Assembly: GCA_015680685.1 (NCBI GenBank)
Contig: MNCI01017484.1
Span: 62,966-126,965 of the forward strand
Direction: 5' to 3'
From: Gnetum montanum
Lineage: Eukaryota; Streptophyta; Gnetopsida; Gnetales; Gnetaceae
Length of the DNA: 64,000 nucleotides
The notes under the pieces were generated by a model, which made no database searches, was not told the DNA's origin, and saw only the letters and a program-made list of their open reading frames with translations. Every line of letters begins with the position of its first letter. The first letter of the stretch is position 1. Of this stretch, positions 45,763 through 57,750 are shown piece after piece. A program made the position numbers and the translations under genes.

Positions 45763-47076
45763 CTTACTTCAATGAAAGGTCCATCGGCTGAGTTGTGGTA
45801 TGGTTGATACAGGTCTGGAGCTATATTCATGGTGACTACGAAAGGTGTAGGGGTTAGGAGAAAATCAAAAAAAAATTGGGTCTAGACCCCCATGACTAAG
45901 AGTAAACCTCTGGTAGCGATAGAATGGAGAAAGAAAAGGAACAAGAAAGATGGAGAAAAAGAAACAACTATAACATTGATGAAATGGATGTCAAGATGGA
46001 AATGAACAAAATAAAATTAATTGCAAAAATGTTAAGAAAAAGAATTTAACTGGTGCACTAAATAGGAATGCCAGTGGGTCCTCCCCAAAGTAGGCTCATG
46101 TCCTTAATGCCCTGACAAACCCACATTCAAAGAGTCCGTAGGCTCCGGGAATGTCATTTGGAACAAGAGTTAAAGTCTTAACCACAAGAATTTACCAAAA
46201 AGAAAATAATGTGTCAACTAAAATATACACTAATGATACAACCGATAATGAGGTGAACAATGGAGAGAAGGATGGAGAGAAGAGAATGGAATGGAATCTC
46301 AAGAACAAGGTGGTATACAGGCCCTTGTGGATTTCATGATTAATCTGACTTAGTAGATCCAATTCCAAGTCCGGCCTCAACAAACCACATCCAGTGACTT
46401 TGCATTAATGCATTCAGTCAATCCATCCACTTGAAGTAACAAGAATGCCTTCACCCGAGAGCCACCACCATTCCGATGAAATGAAGGAGGAGAGAATGGC
46501 AAGCGAGAAGGACTTTAGTTAGAGGGAACATTTTTATTTTTAGTTCCATAACTAGTGCTTGTAGCCCAAATGATTATTTCATCTAATAGGTGTGCTTTGA
46601 ATTCTCACTATTTTTTTTGTTTTATATGTTTATGTATGAGAACCACACCATGCAAAGACTTTGTTATTTTTATTAACTCAGCTTTCCGATAATTGGGTAA
46701 CATTGAAGTGGTAAGAAAACTCAAGAAGAAAACATCCAAGCACCCAAGAGAATGGCCAACACAAATGCATCAAGTTCCCTTAAAGTCACACCCTTTTCAA
46801 TCCTTAAGTCCTTTCTTAGTTTGAGAAATGCCTAGTCACCGATTCATTATAGTTCTTATTTAGAAAGGGACTGCACAGTTCCAAGCTGAGAGAGACCATA
46901 GAAACTAGTGGATGAATGGATGAAGTGGACTCATTACCTATCATATCAAAAGAACCATACCTTAGTATCAAGATCATAACTTAAAGGTAAAAATCAAACA
47001 TTAGCAATCAAATAGAAAAATAGTTCATACCATCATTAAGAACACTTATTAAATGACAAACTTACAAGATGGATAA

Positions 47077-47101
47077 CACACACACACATACACACACACA
47101 A
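47077..47101. repeat. (CA)n microsatellite in the tail of element 6
   Basis: CA units with one interrupting TA, at the same place as in element 5. Confidence 0.8.
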
Positions 47102-47479
47102 ACAATGAAAAAGTATAGCAATGTTGTAAAACAAAAACAAGAAAAGTTAAAGGAATTTGTAAAATAAAAATGTGTAAGAAAAAAACGTGTAAAACAAAAA
47201 TGTGCAAAACAAAAATGTATAAAAAAAATGAGTAAAAAAAAACTAAAAAGAACTGAGGGCCCTGAATGATCAACATAGGTGGCCATCTCCCCCATGACTA
47301 AATGGAAAGGGAGAGATCCAAAATAATGAATTCCTATTTGAATTTCTTAGAAGTGTCCAACTTCTCTTGATTGATGTTTTTAGGTTAAGGAGTGGAAGTT
47401 GGCGATGCTCATATTTCAATGTATCTATGCTTTCGTTATGGGCATGAGTTGTTGCCCCAGTTCATTCCATGCATGTTGG

Positions 47480-48091
47480 TCAGTTGCTCTTTCGATTAGC
47501 TATCAACCATGGGGTATTCTCTTGTTGAGTGGTTGCTACATACAGCCACCTTTGTCTCAGAGTTTCTAGGGCACACTGGTTGCATGTAGGAGATGTTGAG
47601 CATTCTTCCATGTCATCACTCGATGAGTCACTGTATGTGATGCACAGAACCTTCTTCTTCTCGATCTTTCCATAAATGAAAATATTGTAGATCCCTAGGC
47701 ATGCATCTATTGTACTTAGCCATGCCCTTCCCATTATAATTGAGAAGTCCCCTTTGTTGCTGTTGACTTCTATCACCAGGAAATCGGCTGGGTATGACCA
47801 ATCACACATAGTGGGAACGATGTCCTCCACCAATCCCAAGGGAATGGTGATGGAGTGGTTAGCCAGCTCTAGTTGAATATTTGTCTTCTTGAGTGGAGGC
47901 AGGTTCCAGGCTTGATATATTTTTCGTGAGATTAAGTTGACTTTGAAACCTGAGTCAAGAAGAGCCTTATGAGGTTCATTCCCAATGACTTGGAGGTAGA
48001 TTAAGGAACTTCTAGGGTTAAATAGTTTCTTGGGAAGGTGTCCTACCTTGATCCAGTCAGTTACGGTATGTGTTAACATAACCGTATGCAT
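47480..48091 (-). pseudogene. Protease of element 6
   Basis: A 203-aa open frame on the minus strand: M-L-T-H-T-V-T-D-W-I-K-V-G-H-L, active site A-L-L-D-S-G-F, N-L-I-S, G-L-V-E-D-I-V and I-I-M-G-R-A-W-L-S-T. It is the longest uninterrupted protease in the window. It is in a different frame from gag of this copy, so a frameshift separates them. The remaining linker is followed by the pol-end junction near 47300-47330, with no RT between. Confidence 0.8.
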
Positions 48092-50598
48092 TGAGCTCTG
48101 GTATTGGTTTGAAGGGAGCTCTGAAGCCTTATGTGTTGGAGGAGCATGTACAGACTCAACCGCTTGTGGTTTTGAGAGCTTGTTTGGGCTTTTGGTTCTG
48201 AAGAAAGGTCTTCTCTTTTTATGGTTATTAGAACTAGCAATAGGTTGAAGATTTATGGCTCTTGTAGTAGTGCGTTGTTGTGATTGAGTGGGAGTTCCCC
48301 TTGCATTGTTGGAGCGGGAGGTAGTGGAACTACCGATGTAAGAGTGGCGGCTAGATTTGGAGGATGGTATGGATGTGGCGTGTCTCCCGGAGGAGAAGGA
48401 GTCCTTCTAAAATACTCCCAAACTTGGTAGTGCTATTTTGGGGTTGTGTGACCCATAGAGTCACTTGGAGAAACTAGCTACTGCACATAATAGCCATAAG
48501 GATCAGGTTTCCGGTATGGGTATTGTTGCCTCGACGGTGGCATCCCCCATGATTGTGGGTGTTGCCACTACTGATGTTGCCCAATAGGTTGTGGTGGAGT
48601 TCCAATTGGATGGTACGTTAACAGTTGGTGGAACTGTCTTGGGTTACCTAGGGGATAAGGTAACCTTCAGGGTGTCTATAGTTTGTTAAGTCTTGGGTTG
48701 AGTGCATACAACCCAGATTCCTGTAGATGTGAGATTACTGGGTAACATCCCTTAGGATGGTCATATTGGTAGATCTCACATCCATCGTCATTGTTCGTAT
48801 CTAAATCCACAACCTCATCGGTGATATTCATTTTTCCCTTACCCTTGTCATGTGCATGGCCTGAATCTCTCCACTTTTTCTCACCATTGTCACTACTTCG
48901 TTCCTCCTTAGACTCCTCTACTATTTTCAGAACAAGTTCAAGTCTACTATTTAAGGAGTCCTGTATCTAATCTACCTTAGCTGCCACTTCTATTATTAGC
49001 TTTTGAAGTGGCAAGGTTTTTCTATTCACCAACTCTTCTAGTGGTGACTCATCCTCTTCATCGCAGAATCTCACTTCCCTCTTTCGGAGGGAAGGATCGT
49101 AGTTATATTCTTTCGTGCTTTCTCTTTTCCATAGCTCCCCTTCTTCTTTAGCTACTTGCTCCAACAATCGATGAATTTCATGGGATCTAAGTTCTAATAA
49201 TCTTCCTTGGGCATAAGTCCCAAGGGTTTTCCTAGTTTCATGTCTTAGCCCATCTACGAGGTGGCATAGTTGATCCCGTTGTGCATAACCATGGCCTGGG
49301 CAATGATGTAGCAATGTGTAGTAGCAGCCCATGGCAGTATCCAAGGGTTCATGATTACCCTGTTTCCATCCTTGGATCTGCTTATGCAAGTTAGACACTT
49401 TGGAGTACATTTGGTATTTATCGTTGAAGAGTTCTAACATCGTACTCCACCTCCTAATGGTTTCCGGCTCTAAGGACCGGTACTAACTCTCTGCTTCCTT
49501 TATGAGTGTCCTAGGAAAAAAATTTAATTTCTTCCACTCATTTTTGATATTTTGCAAGGCCCAGGCATTGTGGAATGCCTGTAAATAATTTTGCAGATTA
49601 GCATTATATCCCCCTTCGAACCATGGGATATTATTCATGTCAAGTATTTTGATCTAACTATCTTTTTGATGCCTTGTTGGTATTCTCACAGCCTCTGTGA
49701 TGTCTAGCATACTTCATGTGGCAAGTAGGGATTTGTCATGATCATCTCTCTCATAAAATCTATGATGTTTACATTGTTCCCTACTTTCCCTTTATTCATG
49801 CCCTTGTCCTCGCTCTCGACTCTCTCGTCGAGGTCTCTCATTTCGCTTACCCTTATCCTCACAATTATGCTCTTTATAACTGTGCCTTGATGTGGAAGGA
49901 GAGGGTGAATGATGTGATGAAGGGGAAAAAGAAGGAGACCCATTTCCATGACGATGTTTCTTACCTTCTCTTTTGTGGCTATGACCCTGATCATGATGAC
50001 GATCTAAATGCCCATCCTTGTCATGTGTTTTTGTTCCCTCAGTGAACAGTTGGTGTTCACAGGGATTAGAACCAGGGTTGTGTATCATGGAGTGTAGGTT
50101 TTGATACCCCACCTCCTCACTATCATTAGGAGGGGGAACATCATTTGATAGAGAACCCGTTATAAGTGGTTCACCATCTCCAATTTCACTTAGGACGTTC
50201 TGGACCCCTTTGTCCTTCAACAATGTATGGTGGCTCTCCTACCTTGAGTCTCTTAAACGTTGTGCTACTGTGGGATGGTAATCCCTTATGTCATAATCTT
50301 CTGCAATGTATTCAACATATAATTTCATCATGCCTATCTATGCAAGAGCACGAAGAAGCATGTTAGGGACTTCTTGATCTGGAGGTAACACTATGTTACC
50401 TTGCAAATCTCTCCAACACAGTTGTTCATCCTGATGGAGGATAAAGGTAAAATCAGGTATATACTCATTGGGATGAGTATATACCACTTGGTATTGTTGA
50501 GGAACTGGCAGATTTTGGTTATGTATTTTAGACTGCCGATTGTTTCTTGCATGATCCCTAGGTGGTGAATTGCTTTTGTTCGAAGAAGAAGAAGACAT
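48092..50598 (-). pseudogene. gag of element 6
   Basis: The start is taken at ATG 50598 (MSSSSSNKSNSPP), matching element 5; an in-frame ATG five codons earlier (50613) is specific to this copy. The N-terminal domain (V-V-Y-T-H-P-N-E-Y-I-P-D-F-T-F-I-L-H-Q-D-E) is at about 50420-50510. The Arg/Ser/His-rich part is at 49792-49980, the core at about 49200-49680 and the zinc knuckle at about 48740-48790. The Pro-rich tail leads to the protease. The frame is shared to about 48967 and then shifts. Confidence 0.78.
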
Positions 50599-50724
50599 TG
50601 TTATTTTATTCAATGTGCTAATTAACCGTTATATAATTTTTCATTTAATTAACCCTAAGGATTTGTTTAAGCTCCCAATGATGTAGATAATTTCCTATGT
50701 TCTACTTAGCGCACAAACACTTAG

Positions 50725-50743
50725 TCCCCGACAAGGGTGCCAA
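50725..50743 (-). other. Primer-binding site of element 6 (tRNA-Asp type)
   Basis: On the minus strand TTGGCACCCTTGTCGGGGA follows the 5' LTR; three differences from the tRNA-Asp complement. Confidence 0.8.
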
Positions 50744-51611
50744 TGATGAGTGGCGAAGTACCCCTACACTCAACCATACGAATACGAGCATAGCACACGT
50801 GATCCGGTTGAACTCTGAAGACTAAGTGCCTACATGCCTTATGGAACACTTAAGGTTAATCATTCATTGTCTTCCTAGACCTACTTGTATTTGTCATGGT
50901 TGTATGGTTAAGTAAGTTTGAGGTATGTGATTTTTATATCTTTTCTATTTTATCTCCTATGATAAGAGGTGAAGGATGAAGAGACTAATTAGCTAACTTT
51001 AACTAACTAACTAAGCCTTAATTAACCTAGCATCAGTATCTGTTCCCACTTACCGTTCACACCTTGAACCAATGCAACCTTGGTTACCAAATGCTAGTCA
51101 TTGCTGGGATCACCAAGTGTAACACACGTGCTCAAAGTGGTCGTACTGAATGCACTTAACTATGGGAGAAGGGTTAAGAAAGATTTAATTAACTAATAAA
51201 TAATTTAAATGATAAAAAATAAATAATAATAAGTAAAGTCCTTTTTAGCCTATTTAGCTTAGTCCATGCACTGCAAGGTTTATCCAAGAAGTTCATCTTT
51301 ATTTTCGTACACCAACTTGTGTTCAGGTACAATATTTGCTGGAATAAAGATTTGTTCACTTTGGACCTCCTACTATGGGCATAGGGAAATTATTCTATCT
51401 CTAGAGAGGTAAAATTGTCAGAGTTTCACTACGGTCTAGGCCTAGACTAAGAAGAAAGGGAGAGCTGCCTCTTATTTATAGATTTGGCAGCGCACTGGGA
51501 TATCGTATATGCGATATCGTAGGGGAAGAGGTGATATCGTGTATGTGATATCGCGGGGGATGCGATATCATGGCAGACGTGATATGGCATATGCGATATC
51601 GCGTCCCATCA
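50744..51611 (-). repeat. 5' LTR of element 6
   Basis: It matches 44536-45333 but has an expanded GATATCG array at 51500-51605, with six or more units, many alternating with CGTATGCGATATCG. TATAAATAAGAGGCAG lies at about 51470 (minus). Confidence 0.9.
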
Positions 51612-51616
51612 AGTGC

Positions 51617-52215
51617 ATAAGGAGTTCTTGTAAACTTAACTTCATAAGTAATTGTAGTTCATAACATTTTCTATAGTTTTTTTAGTCTCATAAGTCTTAC
51701 AATTACTAATGAATTCTCTGTCAAAGAAAAGATTCAAAAATAGTCTAGTTCATAGACCCATTCCAAGCATAAACTATTATCAATAGAGTATAAATAGTAC
51801 CAATTCTTATTCTACTTCATCATTTTAATTTCTTATTATTTTATTTTGGCTATTTTTAATAGTAGGTTAAGTTCATTGTAATTTCTTATGTTTTAGTTTT
51901 GTTACTCCTTCCTCTCATAATGCTATAACTTTAGCATCATTTTAGATTTTTCTAGTATTGTGGATTATTTTACATACTTATGATCCTAATATAAACTTTT
52001 TATACTTGATCTTATATGGGTTGGGCCACACTAGGCTCCTTTACTAATCCACAACTAAGTTACAACAAATATCTTCAACTATCTTTCTGATAGATACTTC
52101 ACTTCATGAATCCTCTAATGCTACCTTTTGGTGTAAGGACTTACTCCACTTCTTTAATCTTTGATCTTTGATGCTCAAATCCTACTTTTAATCATTGACA
52201 TATTTGAAACTTATT
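51617..52215. other. Unassigned AT-rich stretch
   Basis: About 600 bases between element 6 and the solo LTR. I see no coding frame or similarity to the elements. Confidence 0.4.
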
Positions 52216-52220
52216 CTTAT

Positions 52221-52979
52221 TGATGAGACGCGGTTCGCACAGGCTGCGATATCACGTACGCGATATCGCGGCCGACGCCATATCGCATCCCCTGCGATAT
52301 CGCGTCCTTCCCTATGATATCGCGTACGCGATATCGAAGTCCGCCGCCATGTCTATAAAGAAGAGGCGGCTCTCCCTTGTTTGGGGATCCGAATTTTAGA
52401 GTAGTGAAGCTCTGGTAGTTTGATCCCTCTAGAGTTACAATTTTTCCCATGTCTGCCCGCAGTGTGGTGAATGTGATTGTACGGTGTCTTTATTCGAGTG
52501 TGTCGTACTTGGACTCGCACATGACTGGCAATAAAGATCGAGATTACTTCATCATTGTAGCATTCACTTAGTTCATTTATTTGTTATTTATTTAATGTTA
52601 TTTATTGCTTTCATAGCGCGGTGTGAGTACGACTTAACTACGAGCATCTACGGGTGTGTACGGCTAGTTAAGGAATCGGTTGCTCATCGCACTTAGGCTA
52701 GATTAGATTTTCTTACCCTTTTCCTCTTAGCTTAGAGTTAGTTAATATTATTTTCCACTACCTTCAGGAGTAGCATTAGAGTTAGAACACATCATACACC
52801 TCAGCTAGACTAAACCATACGTGACATATGCAAAACTAGTCTAGGTGGAAAGACAGCGAACTGCGACCTAAGGCTAACTATCTAGGTGCCACAACTAGTC
52901 CATTTGCGGAGTTCGACCAGATCACGCGTGCGACGCTTGTTTCGTATGGTTGAGTGTAGGGGTACCACGCCACTCATCA
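52221..52979 (+). repeat. Solo LTR of the element-4 family
   Basis: It starts TGATGAGACGCGG and ends CGCCACTCATCA, flanked by the perfect 5-bp duplication CTTAT (52216-52220 and 52980-52984), with no internal sequence. It matches the element 4 LTR in the R/U5 part (TGCCCGCAGTGTGGTG, the CTTTATTCGAGTG block). U3 has an array of GATATCGCG units, including the 20-base palindrome GATATCGCGTACGCGATATC at 52316-52335. Many CpGs survive, so it is younger than most copies here. Its origin would be unequal recombination between two LTRs. Confidence 0.9.
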
Positions 52980-52984
52980 CTTAT

Positions 52985-54000
52985 CAACCTTGATAAACTA
53001 GGGCATATCTCTTGTCCATAAGTACCATATGGAAGTGATGAAAGTTATTCTTTCAAAACACATATTATGAATGTTCCTTATTCTTTCTCTACCTATTGTT
53101 CTTATGACATGAGCATCCACCTTTCTATGATGTTACAAAATGTTTCCTTGACTCTTTCTTAGCATGATGACTTATGATTATTCCATAACATGTGACCAAA
53201 GGCTTCTTTATACCTCGTGACTATTTATGATTCTTCATGAATCATCATAATCCATCATAACCTCTTCCTTCTTATGCTAAGAAGCTAATGATTGTATCAT
53301 GATTAGAAGATATATTCTAATATTCTCAAAGTCTTGAGGATTCATCTTTTTTTAAAATTAAGCCATTAACCATTCCATGATCCTTTTTTAGATTTTCACT
53401 ATCTACGTTGAGCTCTTTATATTAAAATATAGGAGTCAAAAACTTTTAAGTAAGAAAGATTATTTGATTTTTCTATACATGAAACATATAATGTCTTAGT
53501 TCAAAGGTTTGAGGATATGGGATAAGAATTTTTTTTAATTAAATATTCAAAAATATATCAAAATGTAAAAATACCATAATAGTTCTAAATATATAAATAT
53601 TTTATATTTAAGCCAATACTCTCCAAAGGATTGGTCTTGGTTTATCTTCACTGTCAACATAAAGTAATAGGCCTTTGAACAAACTCATTACTAATATTAG
53701 ATTGTCTTAAGCAATCAAAACTGAATCTCTAATGGATAAGCTTTGGTAATATCCTCACTACAAACATCCTTAGTGGTCAATGGCACACACCTTGGAAGGA
53801 TATGTCTTTTCTATGTTTCATTGTATTTATAATCAACTACTTAGTGCCATGGTCTTGGCCATATTCTCAACTACACATGAACCTACAAATCAAGATTCAA
53901 GGCTCATTACAAAGAGACATTTACCTATTCTACTAGAATAAAGATCTTTAGAATGATAATTTCAATAAAAATAAGAAATTATTAAAAGATATACTAGATA
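52985..54000. other. Unassigned AT-rich stretch
   Basis: About 1 kb without a recognisable gene. It may be the upstream part of the decayed copia element that follows. Confidence 0.35.
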
Positions 54001-54440
54001 GATGTGAAGTATGCTTTCCTTTAAGGGAAATTAGAAGAAGAAGTTTATATTAATTAGCCAAAAGAATTTATATATGATGAAGGTATGATGAGTAAGTTGA
54101 AGAAAGCCCTATATTGATTGAAACAAGCTTCAAGAACATTATATCAAAAAATAAAAATATTCTTAAAAAATTATGAGTTCCAAAAATTAATTAAGGATGT
54201 GAATTTATTCTCTTTATAAATTAATGAAACATTACTGATAGTACTACCATTCCATGTGGATGATATAGTACTTGCTAGGGATTAAGAGATATTGAATAAT
54301 TTGAAATTAGCCCTAAGATAAAATTTTGAGATTATAGATAGTACTACCTAGAATTGATGCATTTTAACCTAGGAAAAAAATTGAATATTATTAAGAAAAA
54401 AATTATGACCTAGAAAAAATATGTGATGAACAATTAAAGG
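54001..54440 (+). pseudogene. Ty1/copia reverse transcriptase fragment
   Basis: The reading gives D-V-K-Y-A-F-L, L-E-E-E-V-Y-I, K-L-K-K-A-L-Y-(stop)-L-K-Q-A-S-R-T-L-Y, and F-H-V-D-D-I-V-L-A. This is the copia RT signature (D-V-K-x-A-F-L-x-G, L-K-Q-A-P-R-x-W, Y-V-D-D). Stops interrupt it. Element 8 begins just downstream (54506), so the copia remnant was probably its insertion site. Confidence 0.75.
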
Positions 54441-54505
54441 TCAGTAACATAAAATATTATACAATAGTTGTAGTACTAGTGTCCTCAAAATTTAAGGTTA
54501 ACATG

Positions 54506-55106
54506 TGATGGGACGCGATATCGCGTATGTGATATCACAGTAGTCACGATATCGCATCCCCCGCGATATCATGTACATGATATCGCGGTGCACTGTCATA
54601 TCTATAAATAAGAGGTGGATCTCCTTTGTTTTCCATCCTAGGCTTAGACCGTAGTGAAACTTTGGCAGATTGATCACTCCAGAGATAGAATATTTTCCAT
54701 GTGCCTGTAGTAGGAGTCCTAAAGTGAACAGATCTTTATTCGAGCAAATATTGTACCTGAACACATGTTTGTGTACGGAAATAAAGATGAGCTTCTTGGA
54801 TAACCCTTGCAGTGCATGGAATATGCTAAATAGGATTTTATTTATTGTTATTTACTATTTATCATTTACATGCTTTATTAGGAATTAAATCTCTCTCAAC
54901 CCTTCTCTCCTAGTTAAGTGCCTCAGTACGACCGCTTCAAGCACGTGCATTACGCATGGTGATCCCAACAATGACTAGTGTTTGGTAACCATAGTTGCAT
55001 TGGTTNNNNNNNNNNNNNNNNNNNNNNNNNNNNNNNNNNNNNNNNNNNNNNNNGTGCTACGCTCATATTCGTATGGTTGAGTGTAGGGGTACCTCACCAC
55101 TCATCA
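54506..55106 (+). repeat. 5' LTR of element 8, with assembly gap
   Basis: It starts TGATGGGACGCGATATCGCG and ends ACCACTCATCA. A run of 48 N (55006-55053) interrupts it. By alignment with 23008-23275 of the element 5 LTR, about 270 bases belong there. The TATA and AATAAAGATGAGC blocks are present. Confidence 0.85.
55006..55053. other. Assembly gap (48 N)
   Basis: An unsequenced stretch inside the 5' LTR of element 8. The true length is probably about 270 bases. Confidence 0.95.
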
Positions 55107-55125
55107 TTGGCGCCATTGCCAGGGA
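55107..55125 (+). other. Primer-binding site of element 8 (tRNA-Asp type)
   Basis: TTGGCGCCATTGCCAGGGA directly follows the LTR, with two transitions against the tRNA-Asp complement. It is the best-preserved site in the window. Confidence 0.85.
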
Positions 55126-55248
55126 CTAAGTGTTTGTGCACTAAGTAGAACATAGGAAATCACTCACATTGTTGGGAGCTTAAACGAACCCTTAGGGTTA
55201 ATTAAAAAAAATTATATAATGGTTAAATAACACACCGAATAAGACACC

Positions 55249-57750
55249 ATATCTTCTTCTTCTTCTCACAAGAGCAATACACCACCTAGGGATAATACAA
55301 GAAACAGTCGGCAGTATAAATCACATAACCTAAATCTACCAGTGCCTCAACAATATAGGGTGGTATATACTCATCCCGATGAGTATATACCTAATTTTAC
55401 TTTTATCCTCCATCAAGACGAACAAATGCATTGGAGAGACTTGCAAGGTAACATCGTGTTACCTCTAGATCGGTCAGTCCTAAACATGCTTCTTTGTGCT
55501 TTGGCACAAATAGGCATGACAAAATTATACGCTGAATATGTTGCAAGAAATTATGACATAAGGGATTACCATCCCACAATAGTGCAACGTATGAGGGATT
55601 CAAGGCAGAAGAGCCAACATACACTGTTGAAGGGCAAAGAGGTCCCGCACGTCCTAAGTGAAATCGGAGATGGTGAACGACTTATAACGGGTTTTCTATC
55701 GAATGATGTTTCTTCTCCTAATGATAGTGAGGAGGTGGGGTATCAGAACCTACGATCCACGATACACAACCTTGGTTCTAATCCCCGTGAACGCCAATTG
55801 TTCACTGAGGGAACAACAACACATGACAAGGACATGCACTTGGATCATCATCACGATTGATGCCAAAGCCACAGAAGAGAAGGTAGGAAACATCATCATG
55901 GCAATGGTTCTCCTTCTTCTTCTCCTTCTTCACATCATTCACCCTCTCCTTCCACCTCTGGGTGCAGTCATAGAGAGCATAACAGTGAGGATAGAGGTAG
56001 ACAACATGAGAGACCTCGACGAGGAAGTCGAGAGAGAGGACAAGGACATGAACGAAGGGAAAGTAGGGAACAACGTAGAAATCATAGACGTCATGAAAGA
56101 GATGATCATGATGAACTCCTACTTGCAACCTGAAGCATGTTAGACATCACAGAGGCAGTGAGAATACCAACAAGGCATTTAAAAGATAGTCGGATCAAGC
56201 GATTAGACATGAAGAACATCCCACGCTTCGAAGGGTGATACAACGCGGATCCGCAAAATCATTTACAAGTATTCCACGATGCCTGCACCTTGCAAAACAT
56301 AGAGAACGAGTGGTAGAAACTGAAGTTGTTTCCTAGGACACTCATTAAGGAAGCAGAGAGTTGGTAATGGTCCTTAGAGCTGGAAGCCATTAGGAGGTGG
56401 AGTACGATGTTAGAACTCTTCAACGATAAGTATCAAATGTACTCTAGAGTGTCTAACTTGCGTAAGCAGATCCAAGGATGGAAGAAAGGTATTCATGAAC
56501 CCTTGGATGCTACCATGGGTTGCTACTATGCACTGTTACATCATTTCTTGGGCCATGGTTACGCACAACAGGATCAACTCCACCACATCGTAGATGGGCT
56601 GAGGTATGAAACTAGGAGAACCCTTGGGACTTATGCCCAAGAGAGACTATCAGAACTTAGATCCCATGAAATTCATCGCTTGTTGGAAAAAGTAGTCAAA
56701 GAAGAAGGGGAGCTATGAAAAAGAGAGAGTGTGGAAGAATATAACAGTGATCCCTCTTTTCAAAAGAAGGGAGTGAGATTCTACAATGAAGAGGATGAGT
56801 CACCACTTGAAGAGTTGGTGAACAGAAAAACCTTGCCTCTTCAAAAGCTAACAACAAAAGTATTAGCTAAGGTAGATGAAGTATGGAGCTCCTTAGACAA
56901 TAAAATTCAAATTGTCCTAATGATTGTAGAGGAGTCTAAGGAGGAACAAAGTAGTGACAAGAACAAGACAAAGCAGAGAGATTCAAGCCCTACACATAAC
57001 AAGGGAAAGGGAAAAATAACTATCTTCGATGAGGTTGTGGATTTGGACACAGACGATGATGGTGGATGTGAGATCTGCTACTATGACCATCCTAAGGGAT
57101 GTTGTCCAATCATCTCACATCTCCAAGAGTTTGGGGTGTATGCACTCAACTCGAGACTTAACAAACGGCAGACACCCTGAAGGTTACTTTATCCCCAAGG
57201 TAACTCGAGACAGTTCCACCAACTGTTGATGTACTATCCAAGTGGAACTCCACCAAAACCCATTGAACAACATCAATAGTGGCAATACCCATAGTCATGG
57301 GGGATGCCACCACCGAGACAACAATACCCTTACCGGCAACCTAATCCTTATGGCTATTATGTGTAGCAGCCAATTTCTCCAAGTGACTCCATGGATCACA
57401 CAACTTCCCAACGTCACTACCAAGTTCGAGAGTACTTTAGAAGGACTCCTCCTCTGGGAGATGCCCCATATCCATACCATCCTCCTAATCTATCTGCACC
57501 TCTTCCACTAGTAGTTCCCATACCTCCTACTCCAACAATGCAAGGGGAACTCCCCACTCAACCACAACAACGAAATGCTACGAGAGCCGTAAACATTCAA
57601 CCCGCTGCTGGTTCTGACAACCGTAAAAAGAGAAGACATTTCTTCAGAACCAAAAGCCCAGACAAGCTCTCACAACAATAAGCGGTTGAGTCTATGATCA
57701 CTCCTCCAACGTACAAGGCTTTGGAGCTCCCTTCAAACCAAAATCAGAGC
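55249..57750 (+). pseudogene. gag of element 8
   Basis: The expected start codon is ATA at 55249-55251 (ATG in elements 5 and 6). From there one frame runs into the protease without a frameshift. N-terminal domain at residues about 32-95; Arg/Ser/His/Glu-rich part about 204-290; gag core about 300-470 (W-S-T-M-L-E-L-F-N-D-K-Y at about 56398); zinc knuckle C-E-I-C-Y-Y-D-H-P-K-G-C-C at about 57067-57105; Pro-rich tail with K-K-R-R-H-F-F. About ten stops remain; examples such as CAG-to-TAG and TGG-to-TAG or TGA fit loss of methylated C. Gag would form particles and package RNA. The overlapping 146-aa frame at 55703-56143 is a shadow. Confidence 0.82.

Larger units (their letters stand above)
45334..47479 (-). 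other. 3' tail of element 6
   Basis: Same order as in element 5: T-rich repeats (47130-47240), CA microsatellite (47077-47101), frameshifted small ORF (about 46345-46550), GGGTCCTCCCC block (about 46075) and the intron-like segment (45703-45762). The junction GTGGCCATCTCCCCCATGAC is at about 47279-47298. Confidence 0.65.
44536..51611 (-). mobile_element. Element 6: non-autonomous gag-protease retrotransposon, full length
   Basis: LTRs of 798 and 868 bases are flanked by the perfect 5-bp duplication AGTGC (44531-44535 and 51612-51616). It has the same structure as elements 5 and 8: gag and protease, then tail, with no RT, RNase H or integrase. It lies to the right of a LINE fragment. Unlike element 5 it carries at least one frameshift between gag and protease. 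Confidence 0.9.

Noticed and set aside
55703-56143. 146-aa frame overlapping gag of element 8, with a similar frame in elements 5 and 6
   Set aside because: It is a shifted reading of the Arg/Ser-rich gag region. Its conservation follows from gag conservation.
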